This document shows, piece by piece, positions 1 to 10,698 of a stretch of 64,000 bases of DNA (positions are counted from its first letter, which is position 1; each line of letters starts with the position of its first letter). The notes under the pieces are model-generated. The model was not told where the DNA came from and did no database searches. It saw only the letters and a list, made by a program, of their open reading frames with translations. The stretch comes from Raphanus sativus (Eukaryota > Streptophyta > Magnoliopsida > Brassicales > Brassicaceae): NCBI RefSeq assembly GCF_000801105.2, contig NC_079512.1, positions 39,883,848 to 39,947,847 of the forward strand, written 5' to 3'. The translations under genes were made by a program, and so were the position numbers.

Positions 1-94
1 GATATATAGTTTATGATATAATAGAGATTCCAAAGAAACGGCCTAATACGTATCCTCGTTCATATAACATACAGGGAAAAGAGGATTATTATAC

Positions 95-2188
95 CTCAAA
101 CATTGCATCAACTTTCCCACTTTTAGCACAACTTGATATTAAAGTCGTGTAAAGTTTGCAATCAGCCATCATCCCATTCTCTTGCACCAGATGCAAAACT
201 CCACGAGCTCCTACGTAAGTAACAACTAAACATTTAAAAGAAGGAACGTTAAACAAGATCAATATGGATATTAAAATCACCTTCTATGTCCTGGGAGCTT
301 GCACATACAGACATTAACATATTGAATGTGCTTAATGTTGGATTTGGTATCAACTTGGTAAAGCGAAATGCTTCCTTAACAGCCCTTTTCTTCTTGCAGA
401 GCTTAAAGAAGCTTGCGTGATAAATCTGATATGGATACAAGAAAAATAAGATCACTGACAAAAAAAGTTCCACAGTTCAAGGATAAGTAATACTAAGATC
501 TCATCCATATTTTTCAGGGGAAAGCAAGCAATAATACCTTGTCCATGTCCAATAAATCCCTTTGATCCAAATCTTCAAGTAGGTTTATACACTCGATTAG
601 CCTATTATATATGGATATATTACACCATCAAAGTCAAACAATCAAGCAACTTTTGTTTGGTGATAAAACTTGCCAAGAAAGAATATATAGCAGAAGAAAA
701 AGAGGATACCTCCCATCTCTAAGTAACTGGTAGTAAGCATCATTAGTTTTTGGAGAACGCCCATTGCTATTGAGTATCTGAGAAGGGAGCTCAGGCATGC
801 TTTCATCAGTTTGATGAACCACATGCTTCCCATCATCTGGAACTTCCCAGTCTCTTCTTACGTCTTTCCTTTTGAGGGACACACCACCGTTACCGTGTCC
901 CACAAGATTCTCTTTCTCAACATAACCTGAAAGCAAATGTAACTTTAAAGCGTGTGGCACTTCAAGAAAACATGAAAAGTACCACACTGTCAAACGTACC
1001 AGTAGCCTGACCAGAACTTGGTCCTGAGAACTGGGTATCAACGATTCCATTGTTCTTGTGGTCCAACAATAAACTATCAGTTGCAGAAGGAGAGACTGCT
1101 TTCACACTTGTCAACCTTGAAGAAGTGGGTGATGAATGATTAGACCCGTAGAAGGTGTGAATCTCTTCTCTCTTACTCTCCGCGAAAACGCTGTATTCTT
1201 CAACAGGCTTCTGGGTCAAACCATTAATCTTGTTCTTGAGAACACGTGTGTCATCATCAACTACCACATGTGGAGAAGAAGCAACCGAATGAACTCCCAC
1301 CACTGCCTGTGAAAACCCATTATCCGTAACCCTTTGCTCTTCGCTGTTTTCAACTTGCTTCTCAGGTGCTTGTGCTCCCAATGTCACAGCATCAACAGTC
1401 CCATTACTCATAGAAGATGACAGGGGCTCATCTGTAAAACTATGTTCACTAGCAATAGTCCTGACACTGGCAACAGCAACCTCAGTTGCAATGTCCGCTT
1501 CATTGGCCACAAATGAATCATACTCCGCCAAAACAGCAGCTTCATGGACTTGATGAGCCTCCTCTTCCTCAGATTTGGTCGCACTTTCTTCCACCTTCTT
1601 CATAAAACCACCATTTACTTCCACAGGAGCTCCTTCATGAACATCATCAAAATGTTGGATTTCCCGCTGAATCGTCGTAGCACTACTGATGTTTCCTCCA
1701 TGAAGCGTCTCAGGAGATGCTGCAACCTGAACAAGTTTAGCCAGTCAGAATTCTACTCAGGAAAAAAAAAAAAATCAACAGGTAAAAAGGAAAACCCAAA
1801 ATTGACTCACCTTGTCGGAAAGTTGACTAGCCTTGTCGGGAATTTGACTGGCCTTGTCGGAAAGTTTGCGTTTTCTGAAAGAGCTCTGGCAATAAGCGAA
1901 AGCAATGGCGGAAAAAGCAGTAACAGCCACAACAACGAGGATCAGACCAGAGTCAATAGAAGCTCTAACGACTAAACGAGGAGGAGGCGATCGAGTTGAA
2001 GAAGAACGACCATGTTTCCGTTTTCCGGCGCGAGTTCGAAGATGATGATGATGATGAGGACGGAGAGTGTGGCAGCAGCCGAGGAAGTCGGTGCGGATGG
2101 AGCGGAGACTGGAGGCGGGAAGAATCACCGGAGAGTAGGAAGTTAAGGTGAGATATTTCGACGAAGAAGTGGTGGAGATGACCTCCAT
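95..2188 (-). CDS. MRL1: MRL1, chloroplast PPR protein (5' part; 3' end lies outside the window)
   Basis: Six exons read on the minus strand: 2188-1811, 1736 shifted to 1726-1000, 926-710, 601-538, 425-281 and 210-95 (exon 2 begins at 1726). All have GT/AG borders and consistent phase, giving 549 codons before the window ends inside an intron. The N-terminus is basic and Ser/His-rich, as expected of a chloroplast transit peptide, followed by a hydrophobic stretch (SGLILVVVAVTAFSAIAF). A long acidic, low-complexity exon follows, and the last two exons begin the pentatricopeptide repeats (PTLSTFNMLMSVCASS; DCKLYTTLISSCAKSGKVDA). In Arabidopsis and Chlamydomonas MRL1 binds and stabilises the 5' end of plastid rbcL mRNA. 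Identity rests on remembered similarity to At4g34830 and on synteny. The ATG at 2188 is the first in frame. Nothing seen is broken; most of the PPR array is missing only because the window stops. Confidence 0.9.
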
Positions 2189-2470
2189 TGGAGGAGAAGG
2201 TGAGAGAGAAGGGAAGATGATGAGAGGATAAAGGAAAACATAATAAGAGGAGAGAATAGCGAGAGGTTATGAAATAACGAACGACTCGCTAGTGGACCAT
2301 ATGCTGACGTGGCTTTAACGGCCGTCAAGTCGTCAACGTTTTCCTTATCGTTTTTTTTCTTTTTCACTATACGGAGGAAAAGACCAAAGAAAAAAAGAAT
2401 ATTTACTTGTCTGTTCACTGTTGGGTTTGGGTTTGGGTTTGAGTCTGAGTCTGAGTGTGGGCCCACTAGT

Positions 2471-2799
2471 GATTCAATGGATATGTCTCGAAACGAATCC
2501 ATTACAGCAAATGGTGATGCAACAAGTTACAAGACATGGAGGAAAACAGTCTAGAACTTTTCTCCAATCTATGTGCTTCTTCTGTGTATCTACGCATTTC
2601 AGGGAGGAGCAGTGGCATTTGTGGTTTGATAGCTTTAAGATTCCTACGATTTTTTTTTATGACTGATATTGTGGATCGGAATATTCCAACCTCGAGAGGA
2701 ATTTTTGGTCTAACTGCAGTAACTGCCAAGCTTGATGATGGGTCAGTAACCAGAGTCCAGATTGGCTTTATCATTGGGAACTGTCTCCCAGACCTCTGA
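2471..2799 (+). pseudogene. MTN2: MTN2 remnant (5'-methylthioadenosine nucleosidase), C-terminal part
   Basis: Translated fragments match the C-terminal third of plant MTA nucleosidases as I remember the family. At 2471 the sequence reads DSMDMS then ITANGDAT. Around 2606 it reads GAVAFVV, in a different frame KIPTIFF, and finally MTDIVDRNIPTS and LTAVTAKLDDG down to a terminal PDL and stop at 2797-2799. The segments lie in different frames, and three stop codons fall within 2627-2638. An intron-like gap ending in TTTCAG remains before the GAVAF segment, so this is an in-place decayed gene, not a processed copy. The active enzyme cleaves methylthioadenosine in the Yang cycle; this copy cannot make it. 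Its position between MRL1 and LAP5 matches the Arabidopsis location of MTN2. The upstream two thirds were not found. Confidence 0.75.
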
Positions 2800-2847
2800 A
2801 CAAGGGATATGAATGATTCAAGGAAAGGGTATATGCAGATGAAGTGT

Positions 2848-3255
2848 GGGAGGCTAATGGAAGAAGGGATAAACTTCAAGCTGTCGAAAGAGCTTCCACA
2901 GATAATAGAAGACAACGTGGAGAATTTCTGCAAGAAGCCAATAGGAAAAGCGGGACTGACTCCTAAAGACTATAACCAGATGTTCTGGGCGGTTCATCCA
3001 GGTGGACCAGCCATCTTGAACCGAATGGAAAAGCGGCTTAACCTCTCGCCAGACAAGCTGAGTCCAAGCAGAAGAGCTCTCATGGACTATGGCAACGCAA
3101 GTAGCAATTCTATCGTTTATGTGTTGGAGTATATGTTGGAGGAGAGCAGGAAAGCAAGGAACATGAATGAAGGTGAAAACGAGTGGGGTCTGATTCTGGC
3201 TTTTGGACCTGGTGTTACTTTTGAAGGCATCGTTGCTCGAAACCTTGATGTTTGA
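2848..3255 (+). pseudogene. LAP5: LAP5 remnant (chalcone-synthase-like type III PKS), 3' fragment
   Basis: An open frame of 135 codons ending at 3255 matches the C-terminal third of LESS ADHESIVE POLLEN 5 (At4g34850): ELPQIIEDNVENFCKK, FWAVHPGGPAIL, MDYGNASSNSIVYVLEYM and GLILAFGPGVTFEG. In type III polyketide synthases these segments carry the catalytic His (VHPGG) and Asn (GNASS). The N-terminal two thirds, including the catalytic Cys and substrate pocket, are absent: upstream of 2848 the reading is unrelated, and the MTN2 remnant ends only 48 bp away. LAP5 makes alpha-pyrone precursors of sporopollenin in the tapetum. This fragment cannot be a working enzyme even though its remaining frame is open, which suggests a fairly recent deletion. 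It is convergent with the invertase, with 227 bp between stop codons. Confidence 0.85.
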
Positions 3256-3482
3256 GCAACAGAGATATATATGCATGTAATAAGATGTGAAGCTTAAAGA
3301 GAATAACTCTTTTTAACGATGCTTAGATGTTTCATAGTAAGTATATTTCACAAAGCAAAACGTAAAATGTGCAATTTGAAAAACGATGAGTTGTTATCAA
3401 CAGTAAACGAGGTATCATGAAGTTTCTTCTTAGCTCATCTCATCTCTTGATTACTTATTACCTTCACGAAGATTATCAAACT

Positions 3483-5491
3483 TCAACAAGTCCAGGAGTT
3501 GGATCTTCTCATTACGGGTTTCATTTGCTTGTCTTCCTCAAGAGCAACCATACCGACATGCGACGGATCTTCCAGCATCATCTTGGCTACTAAGTATCCG
3601 GCGATTGACCAGGTCTGGCATTTACGTGACTGCTTTCCCACATATCTCCCCAGCTTTCCATCATAGTATTCAGGCCAATTGTCTTTGTGAAGCCTAGCCT
3701 CAGCCACTTCAATTGCTCGTCTTGCTATTTGAGGTCGACCAGTTTTGATACAAGCAGCCGTCAGTAGCCATAGCAGTACTGTGCCAGGGAACATAAAGGT
3801 CAGATTAGCTTTTGCATATTAGTAGGAAAAAACCAGAGGAACATGAACGTCTAGGAGATTTAGTAAAATTTACCTGGCCAGGATCCTCCGTTGTGGTAAC
3901 TCCATCGGGTGTTTTTGGGGTCACAACCAGTTACTATTCTCCATTCATGGCTTTCTATTGCAGGGTAGCAAACTTTCAGTGGCATTTCTCCAACCAACTC
4001 TTCCCAGCGAGATTCTATGAGATCCATAATTGCGGTTGACTGTTCAGGAGTAGCCATGGAAGACAATATGGCTATACAATTGCCCAAGGCAAACCAACGG
4101 AAATCCATTTTTGCGGGGCTCACATTGCCAATAAAAAACCCTCCGTGAGATGGCATAAAGTCGAAAATCCATTCTGGAAGAGAATCAGGGATTACGTTGA
4201 ACTTGTTGACAGCAGTATGAGAGTATTCCTCTGTCTTGTATCGGTAAATGTCATTAAGCTGCTTCAAGTCTAGCCAAAAGTAACTCCTCATGTGGTAGCT
4301 CAATGCATGGAGTCGCTTCACTATCTGTTCCACCATTTCTTTACCTTCTCCATCATGTTTAAGTACGAGCAGTGCACACCTTAAGGCCATAAAGAAAAGG
4401 GCTTGGATCTCTATAGGGTAGCCATAGACTCCCTAAAACACGGAAAACAAAAGATTAGACAAATGGAAAAATTGATGAAACAGCTATAGCTCAAACTGTC
4501 TCCTTGTAGAAAAAGTATAAATAGTAGAGAAAATGTTGCTCACCATCCTACGATCAATCATACAGCAACCATCAGCACATAAGAGAGTGGGAAAGGTATC
4601 AAATCCCTCAGAGAGACAAAGGCTAAGTATCAACCGTATACCCTTCTGGCATTCAGGCATGTCAGCAAGAGAAGAGTCTCCGGTAGATTTTGTGTAGGCT
4701 CTGAGCAGAATAATCCACCAGAATCCAGAATCAACTGGCGCTACTCTTCCAATCGCGCTCTCACCAAAATCAGCTATCAAGGTTTCATGGTTTCTAACAG
4801 GATCATGGAAAACTTTGAAGCTAGCAGGCATAACTCCTTCACCAAGCTGGAATCTATCAATCTTTTTCTCCCACGACTGAAGACGAAGAGTCTTCAAAAG
4901 AAAGTTTCTGACAATATCTGGTTCTCCGTTCATCAAGAATGCCAAAGCACTTGGCACAAAGTCTCTCACAAACACCTATGACAACAGATTAACCAACACA
5001 GGACTTAATAGAATCGTGACAGCTACCATGTGTGTGGTTTAAGCAAAAATATTAAGATTCTTCACCTGATCATAGTTGAGTTTCTCTTCGGAGTTATCCA
5101 CAGCAGCAATGGTACCAACAGGCTGACCACGGAAGTACACCATAGAGCGCCTCAAAGCATCCCATGCCTCTCCCACCATCGGATGAGACTCAAATCCATG
5201 CACTGACCGAGGAGTGTTGAATCCAGACCTCCTACCCACACTCGGTGAAAACACATAACTATCAGCATGATCATGGGCCCGAGAAGCATTATCCGCGTTT
5301 CTAAGCTGCGGTGATCCAGATAGCTCCGTAAGAGACCTTTCATCAAGTGATCTCAGTCTTTCAATGTTCAACGGCCTCGGCTTCTCAAGCAACTTGGAGA
5401 AATCAATGTCATTGATATCGTCCAATGTATCAGCAGCGTTCTTGACATCCCCGTTCTGATTCACGTCTACCTTCAGATTAGAACTCGACAT
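3483..5491 (-). CDS. A/N-InvB: Alkaline/neutral invertase (GH100), A/N-InvB type
   Basis: Four exons (5491-5066, 4975-4544, 4432-3874, 3778-3483) with canonical borders give 570 residues, a usual length for cytosolic GH100 invertases. The enzyme hydrolyses sucrose to glucose and fructose at neutral pH without glycosylation. Family landmarks include [80 protein letters not shown] and [19 protein letters not shown] across the exon 3/4 junction. The start is the ATG at 5491 (MSSSNLKVD). The acidic, Ser-rich N-terminus ending in a [19 protein letters not shown] block is typical of the beta clade, with no clear transit peptide. The C-terminus RSNSWTC is also family-like. At4g34860 is the syntenic counterpart. 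A 5'-UTR intron upstream is likely, and the assembly gap falls there. Confidence 0.95.
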
Positions 5492-7865
5492 TTGCTCCAG
5501 AATTGATTTTAAATCCTTAGTCAATGATCATTCCCTGCAATTACATAAATAGATATCAGATCGATTTTGCTCGCAGTAAGGTGCACAACAATAGCATGAT
5601 CATATCGTAATCAATCAGTGGAAACTGATGACTACAAACGGAGAAACTCGATCAACCAGAACGCAGAGAAACTCGATCNNNNNNNNNNNNNNNNNNNNNN
5701 NNNNNNNNNNNNNNNNNNNNNNNNNNNNNNNNNNNNNNNNNNNNNNNNNNNNNNNNNNNNNNNNNNNNNNNNNNNNNNAACCGCAACATCGAGCAGGAAT
5801 TGAACAGATATAACATCGAACCGTCGGAGATTTCGACTCGATTGTGTTAACGATATCAACGCACATAACGGATCGTAAACAAAACTCTAACCTAGCTAAC
5901 GCGCTTCGCCGGCGAAGCAAACGAAGCAGGGAGATACAAAACCTCATCTCGATCAAACAGTAAATATTGCTCTTAAACCACAGTATAGACGTAGACGGGA
6001 TCACGAACCTGACGATCGAGCGTGGAAGCGAAGAAGAAGACGAAACGAACGAGCTTCCCTTTCTCTCTCTCTGCTCTCTTTCTCTCTGATGACGAAACAG
6101 AGTGTATCACACTACTAGTCGAACAAGTAATCTTCGGAAACGGCGAAGGGTAGACGTATCAGCTACTCGGGAAATGAAGGATGTGGGTCCACGTGTACGA
6201 ACAGGATGTGATTGTGACGGGGAGATGGAAACGAGCGCAGTGACTCTAGCGATGTGGAAGGTGAAAAAGGTTACCCTTTGATCAAGAAGCCATGCATATG
6301 ATATGATTGCACGGAGGTTGTTTGCTTTTCGAGTTTCACCAGTACTATACAATATTTAAATAAATAACATATGGTTTATATAAGAAAATTATCAGTGACG
6401 TGAGGGAGTATCTTTGCAGTGAGTAAGATGTTTGGTTGTCCACGTGTACGGTAGCAGCGGATCTCGTGCCATGCACAGAGTCGGATGATTGTTCGTTTCT
6501 GCATATTTTACTATTTAACTTAGTGTGACTTTCGATTTGAATAATAGAAATGTTTATGAAAAGGTTGTATAGTCTGGAGAACGAATATTACTAGATTAGA
6601 AAAAGGCAATTAGCATTGTCTATTGGTCGACTCCTAAAGTTTTTTTTCTCCAGTACTTTGATTTGATTTAGCTTTTGGATTTTGGGGCCATCGTGTTTCT
6701 TTTTGCTAGCATATTCAAGACAATACTGTGATATAAGTTGAAAATGGTAACATCACTGCCGCAGATCAAAAGTAATAGCGGATACTCTATAGAGTCAGAT
6801 TGGTAACTTTAGAGTAAATCAGAGTAAAAACTAAAGGTAGAAAATGGTGTAAACTAAGATGGTGGAAATCAATAAAGTAAAAAAGATAAAAAGGAAAAAA
6901 TGTATTCCGCTAGCAAAAGTGAGAGTAAAGTTGAATGTGTATTTCTCTTCTTTGAATAGTGAGTAGAGTAAAAAAGAGAAAAATGATTTCTACCTGATTT
7001 GGTGATTTATTAGTGAAACACAGAGTAAATAACTTTCTGGAGTAAATAACTATACAGTCACAACCTATGATGTTAGCATGTCGTGGAGTGAAAGAAAAAT
7101 GGTTTATTACAGTGATAGACCCCTGGTTAGGATACTAGGAGCCGTCGCGTGTCTAAGAAACATTTGATGAAGTTGATGGCGTTTGTAGTTTTCTTTGGTT
7201 TGGACTTTCGACATTCACATAATGTTGTGCTTTGAAATTAATCGAATCACTTTGGTGTGGAAGAACAAGGCTGAATAAACCCTGCAAGTTGCATATTTCT
7301 AACGAAATAAGATCACAAAGTGTTGTTTTACTTACATTGATCTAAATTTCGTAATCCCGTGTTATACGTTTTGTAAAACTTCGAAGGTTATATCGCAGGG
7401 TTTTTAGTGAGCTGCTGAATGACATTTTTACATTTTTGCATATCGAATATATATTTTTTGTTCTAGAAGAAGTTGAAGGTAATGTTTGCATTTATCTAAA
7501 AAAAAATTAAAAAGAAAAGTGAAAGTATTAATGATTAGATATTGGGCTTGTGCTTTCGGCTCGGCCCACCTATATAAAAACCGCCGTCCGTTTGTCGGGT
7601 CCATCTAACAATAAACAATCTCCAATTCGCAGAACGGGCAGCCTCAAATCCACGCAACTTTAAACCCTAGTCAGATTAACGCTAACCACGATTAATCTTC
7701 AACCCTACACGTGTCGTAAATCGACGGCCACAAAACATAACTTCCTTTTCGACATAGAATCCATCTCTCTATATGAACCCATCGCCAAAAGCCCTAAACA
7801 GCACCATCACCACTACATACACAGCCTCCTCTTCGATCTCTCTCTCTCTCAAAAAAAGAAACGAA
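5492..7865. promoter_or_regulatory. Divergent upstream region of A/N-InvB and ROC5
   Basis: No coding region is supported here. On the invertase side lie the leader, the N gap and pyrimidine-rich tracts (6060-6090). A 13-base G-box word, GTCCACGTGTACG, occurs twice in the same orientation at 6187-6199 and 6438-6450, which suggests bZIP/bHLH input. From about 6780 to 7060 the DNA is AT-rich with repeated AGAGTAAA words, possibly an old transposon. Near ROC5 there is TTGGGCTT at about 7544, GGCCCACC at about 7563 and a TATA box (CTATATAAAA) at about 7570, about 295 bp before the ROC5 start. Confidence 0.55.
5679..5778. other. Assembly gap of 100 N
   Basis: Exactly 100 undetermined bases in the probable 5'-UTR/promoter of the invertase. 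A round 100 is commonly used as a placeholder for an unknown gap length, so distances across it are unreliable. Confidence 0.98.
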
Positions 7866-8381
7866 ATGGCTAACCCTAGAGTTTACTTCGACATGGCTCT
7901 CGACGGAACCCCCGCCGGCCGCATCGTGATGGAGCTTTTCAAAGACACGACGCCGGACACCGCGGAGAATTTCCGAGCCCTTTGCACCGGAGAGAAAGGA
8001 GTCGGGAGGATGGGGAAGCCGCTCCACTACAAGGGATCTTCCTTCCACCGCGTGATCCCGGGGTTCATGTGCCAAGGAGGCGATTTCACCGCCGGGAACG
8101 GAACCGGCGGGGAGTCGATCTACGGAGCCAAGTTCAAGGACGAGAACTTCGTGAAGAAGCACACCGGGGCTGGGATCCTCTCCATGGCGAACTCTGGTCC
8201 CAACACCAACGGATCTCAGTTTTTTATCTGCACCGCGGAGACGTCGTGGCTTGATGGGAAGCACGTGGTGTTTGGGAAGGTCGTTGAAGGTATTGAGGTT
8301 GTGAAGGCGATCGAGAAGGTTGGATCGTCTTCAGGGACGACTAAGAAGAAGGTGGTTGTTGCTGATTGTGGTCAGCTTTAG
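7866..8381 (+). CDS. ROC5: Cytosolic cyclophilin (peptidyl-prolyl isomerase), ROC5-like
   Basis: Intronless frame of 171 residues, the normal length for single-domain plant cyclophilin A-type proteins. It catalyses cis-trans isomerisation of peptidyl-proline bonds, mostly in the cytosol. The catalytic and cyclosporin-binding signature is intact: [15 protein letters not shown] (Arg and Phe of the active site), GSQFFICT, and the Trp of [12 protein letters not shown]. The plant-specific insert ([16 protein letters not shown]) is present, as is the CGQL end. ATG 7866 is preferred because it gives the conserved [10 protein letters not shown] start. However, the frame stays open upstream to an ATG at 7773, giving a possible 31-residue Ser/Thr-rich extension (see findings). 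Synteny points to At4g34870; several paralogues are similar, so the symbol depends on position. Confidence 0.93.
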   Translation: MANPRVYFDMALDGTPAGRIVMELFKDTTPDTAENFRALCTGEKGVGRMGKPLHYKGSSFHRVIPGFMCQGGDFTAGNGTGGESIYGAKFKDENFVKKHTGAGILSMANSGPNTNGSQFFICTAETSWLDGKHVVFGKVVEGIEVVKAIEKVGSSSGTTKKKVVVADCGQL

Positions 8382-8789
8382 AGATCTGTGCGAAGATCTT
8401 TTGAATGTTATCTTTGCTATTTGAATGTTGCTTTTGCTTCGTATCGTTCGAGTTTGTAAAACCCTCAGTGGTTTTGGATTTGACTATCTATGAATAATTA
8501 TGAATAACTATGAGCTTTTTTTAACTATTACTATCATCTCTATTGAAACTTACAAATTCATCATTAGCTGTTCTGCAGCTCACGTGATCTTTGAATCTTG
8601 CAAGACGACAAAATAGAGGACTTTTAATTTGGCTAATCGCAGTCTTTATTTTAAGCATTCATTGGTGGCAAATAAATTAATACTTTCTTTAATCATCGTG
8701 AGAAAGAAGCAGCCTGCTCCTTGGCGTTGACCAGTTCTGGCTCTGCGTTTCATCTTTCTGAGTCCACGGCGACTTGTTGTTCTCACATC
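8382..8789. other. Spacer between ROC5 and the amidase
   Basis: Holds the ROC5 3'-UTR with AATAAT-type polyadenylation signals near 8495, then AT-rich DNA. From about 8721 the frame of amidase exon 1 is open but lacks an ATG: residues resembling the mature N-terminus (SAFHLSES) can be read there. The frame is closed by a TAA at 8673-8675. Confidence 0.5.
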
Positions 8790-10595
8790 ATGCTCACCTC
8801 GACGTTCTCGATCCAAGAAGCCACACTTGAAGATATTAGACTCGCTTTCAATGAGAAACGAGTGACATCAAAGCAGCTCGTCGAGTTGTATCTCGAAGAG
8901 ATCTCCAAACTCAATCCGATGCTCTGCGCAGTCATCGAGACGAATCCAGATGCGTTGATCCAAGCAGAGAAGGCAGACAGAGAACGCGAGCTGAAAGATG
9001 AGCTTCCTATCTTGCACGGTGTTCCGATTCTGCTCAAGGATTCAATATCCACCAAGGACACGCTTAACACCACGGCTGGCTCCTTGGCTTTGCTTGGCTC
9101 TTTGGTGCCTAGAGACGCGGGTGTTGTCAAGAGACTGAGAGATTCAGGTGCTGTGATCTTGGGTAAAGCGAGCTTAAGCGAATGGGCTCATTTCCGGTCC
9201 AACGGTATCCCAAGCGGTTGGTGCGCACGTGGACTCCAAGGAAAGGTCAGTTGCAAAAGTTTACCATAATATCTAGAAAGTGCGTTGGAGCTTTCTGTAA
9301 CTTGGGAATCAAGGTTAGGTTATGATAAAGATCTTTTGAAATGCTTGCAGAATCCGTACGTTTTAACAGCTGATCCGTGTGGGTCAAGTAGTGGTTCAGC
9401 TATATCAGTGGCGGCTAATCTTGTGGCTGTATCACTTGGGACTGAAACTGATGGTTCCATCCTCTGTCCAGCTAGTCAGAACTCGGTGGTCGGGATCAAA
9501 CCGACCGTCGGGCTCACGAGCCGAGCTGGTGTGGTTCCTCTCTCCTTGAGACAGGACAGTGTAGGGTAAAGACTTAAGAGCACCCCAATTTTACTAGTTT
9601 ACTACTATTGATTTTTATACCATTCTTTACTTTTACTTTGTGTTTGCAATGTTAGGCCGATATGCAGGACAGTTTCGGATGCTGTTTATCTCCTTGATGC
9701 TATTGTGGGTTATGATCCCTTGGATGAAGCCACGAAGATTGCATCCGAGTTCATACCCGAAGGTGGTTACAAGCAGTTTCTGAGAGCTAGTAGTGGCCTT
9801 AAGGGAAAGAGACTAGGGATCGTTATGAACCATTCTCTTCTTGATCATCCCATTGAAACATTAAGGTAAAGCTTTGCTTTTAAGTTACTCTACTGATATC
9901 ATTCAATCAAATCAACCGATCTTTCTTTGCTGAAGACGAGAAGGAGCAACCGTCTTTGAAAATTTGTCGATACCGAACATGGACGTCATTATGAATTGGA
10001 CTAAGAGCGGTGAAAAGACAGCACTCTTGGCTGAGTTCAAGATGGCTCTCAATGCATATCTTAAAGATCTTGTGGAATCACCGGTCCGGTCCTTAGCAGA
10101 CGTTATTGCTTACAACGAGAGATTCGCTGACGAGGTAAAACGAACTCACCTTTTTGTTTTTGATGAAATGTGATCACTGAAATGTGAAAAGAAAACACAC
10201 AGGAGAAGGTGGAAGAATGGGGACAAGAGCTCTTTCTTGCAGCGGAAGCAACCAACGGAATGGGTGAGAAAGAGAAAGCAGCTCTGCAGAAAATGGAGGA
10301 ACTTTCTAGGAACGGAATCGAGAAGCTGATGAAAGAGATGAAGTTAGATGCAATCGTGACACTTCGTTCGAAGATGAGCAATGTCCTGGCCATTGGAGGG
10401 TATCCAGGAATCAATGTCCCTGCAGGATATGATAATGAAGGTGTTCCATTTGGGATAACCTTTGGAGGGTTGAGATTCTCAGAGCCAAAGCTCATAGAAA
10501 TTGCCTATGGCTTCGAACAAGCAACTTTGATCAGGAAGCCACCTAAGTTCGAAACCACTAGTAGGCAACAAAAACAAAGTTGCTGTTTTGTATAA
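8790..10595 (+). CDS. Amidase-signature family protein (At4g34880-like)
   Basis: Five exons (8790-9245, 9351-9565, 9656-9865, 9936-10134, 10203-10595) give 490 residues. Amidase-signature enzymes hydrolyse amide bonds with a Ser-cisSer-Lys triad. The Lys is seen in HGVPILLKDS, and the Gly/Ser-rich signature is DPCGSSSGSAISVAANL followed by GTETDGSILCPA. The late GGYPGINVPAGY block is also typical. The substrate is unknown. The Arabidopsis protein, as I recall it, begins with a hydrophobic signal peptide before SAFHLS. Here no in-frame ATG exists between the stop at 8673 and the Met at 8790, so either the signal peptide is lost, it starts in an upstream exon I cannot see, or a non-AUG start is used. 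The C-terminus (QQKQSCCFV) looks slightly extended. Convergent with XDH1, 103 bp apart. Confidence 0.88.
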
Positions 10596-10698
10596 ACATA
10601 TCTTTGTAATGTACATTTATTTGGTGATTAGAAATAACTTACATAGAACATTATCACTGTTCCCATCTTTTGTCTTTCCCTTTTAAGTTTATATAAGC

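Noticed and set aside
6780..7060. Repeated AGAGTAAA words upstream of ROC5 as a possible MITE
   Set aside because: No convincing terminal inverted repeats or target duplication found.
7794..8264. 156-codon minus-strand frame opposite ROC5
   Set aside because: Exact shadow of the GC-rich cyclophilin coding sequence; no independent features.
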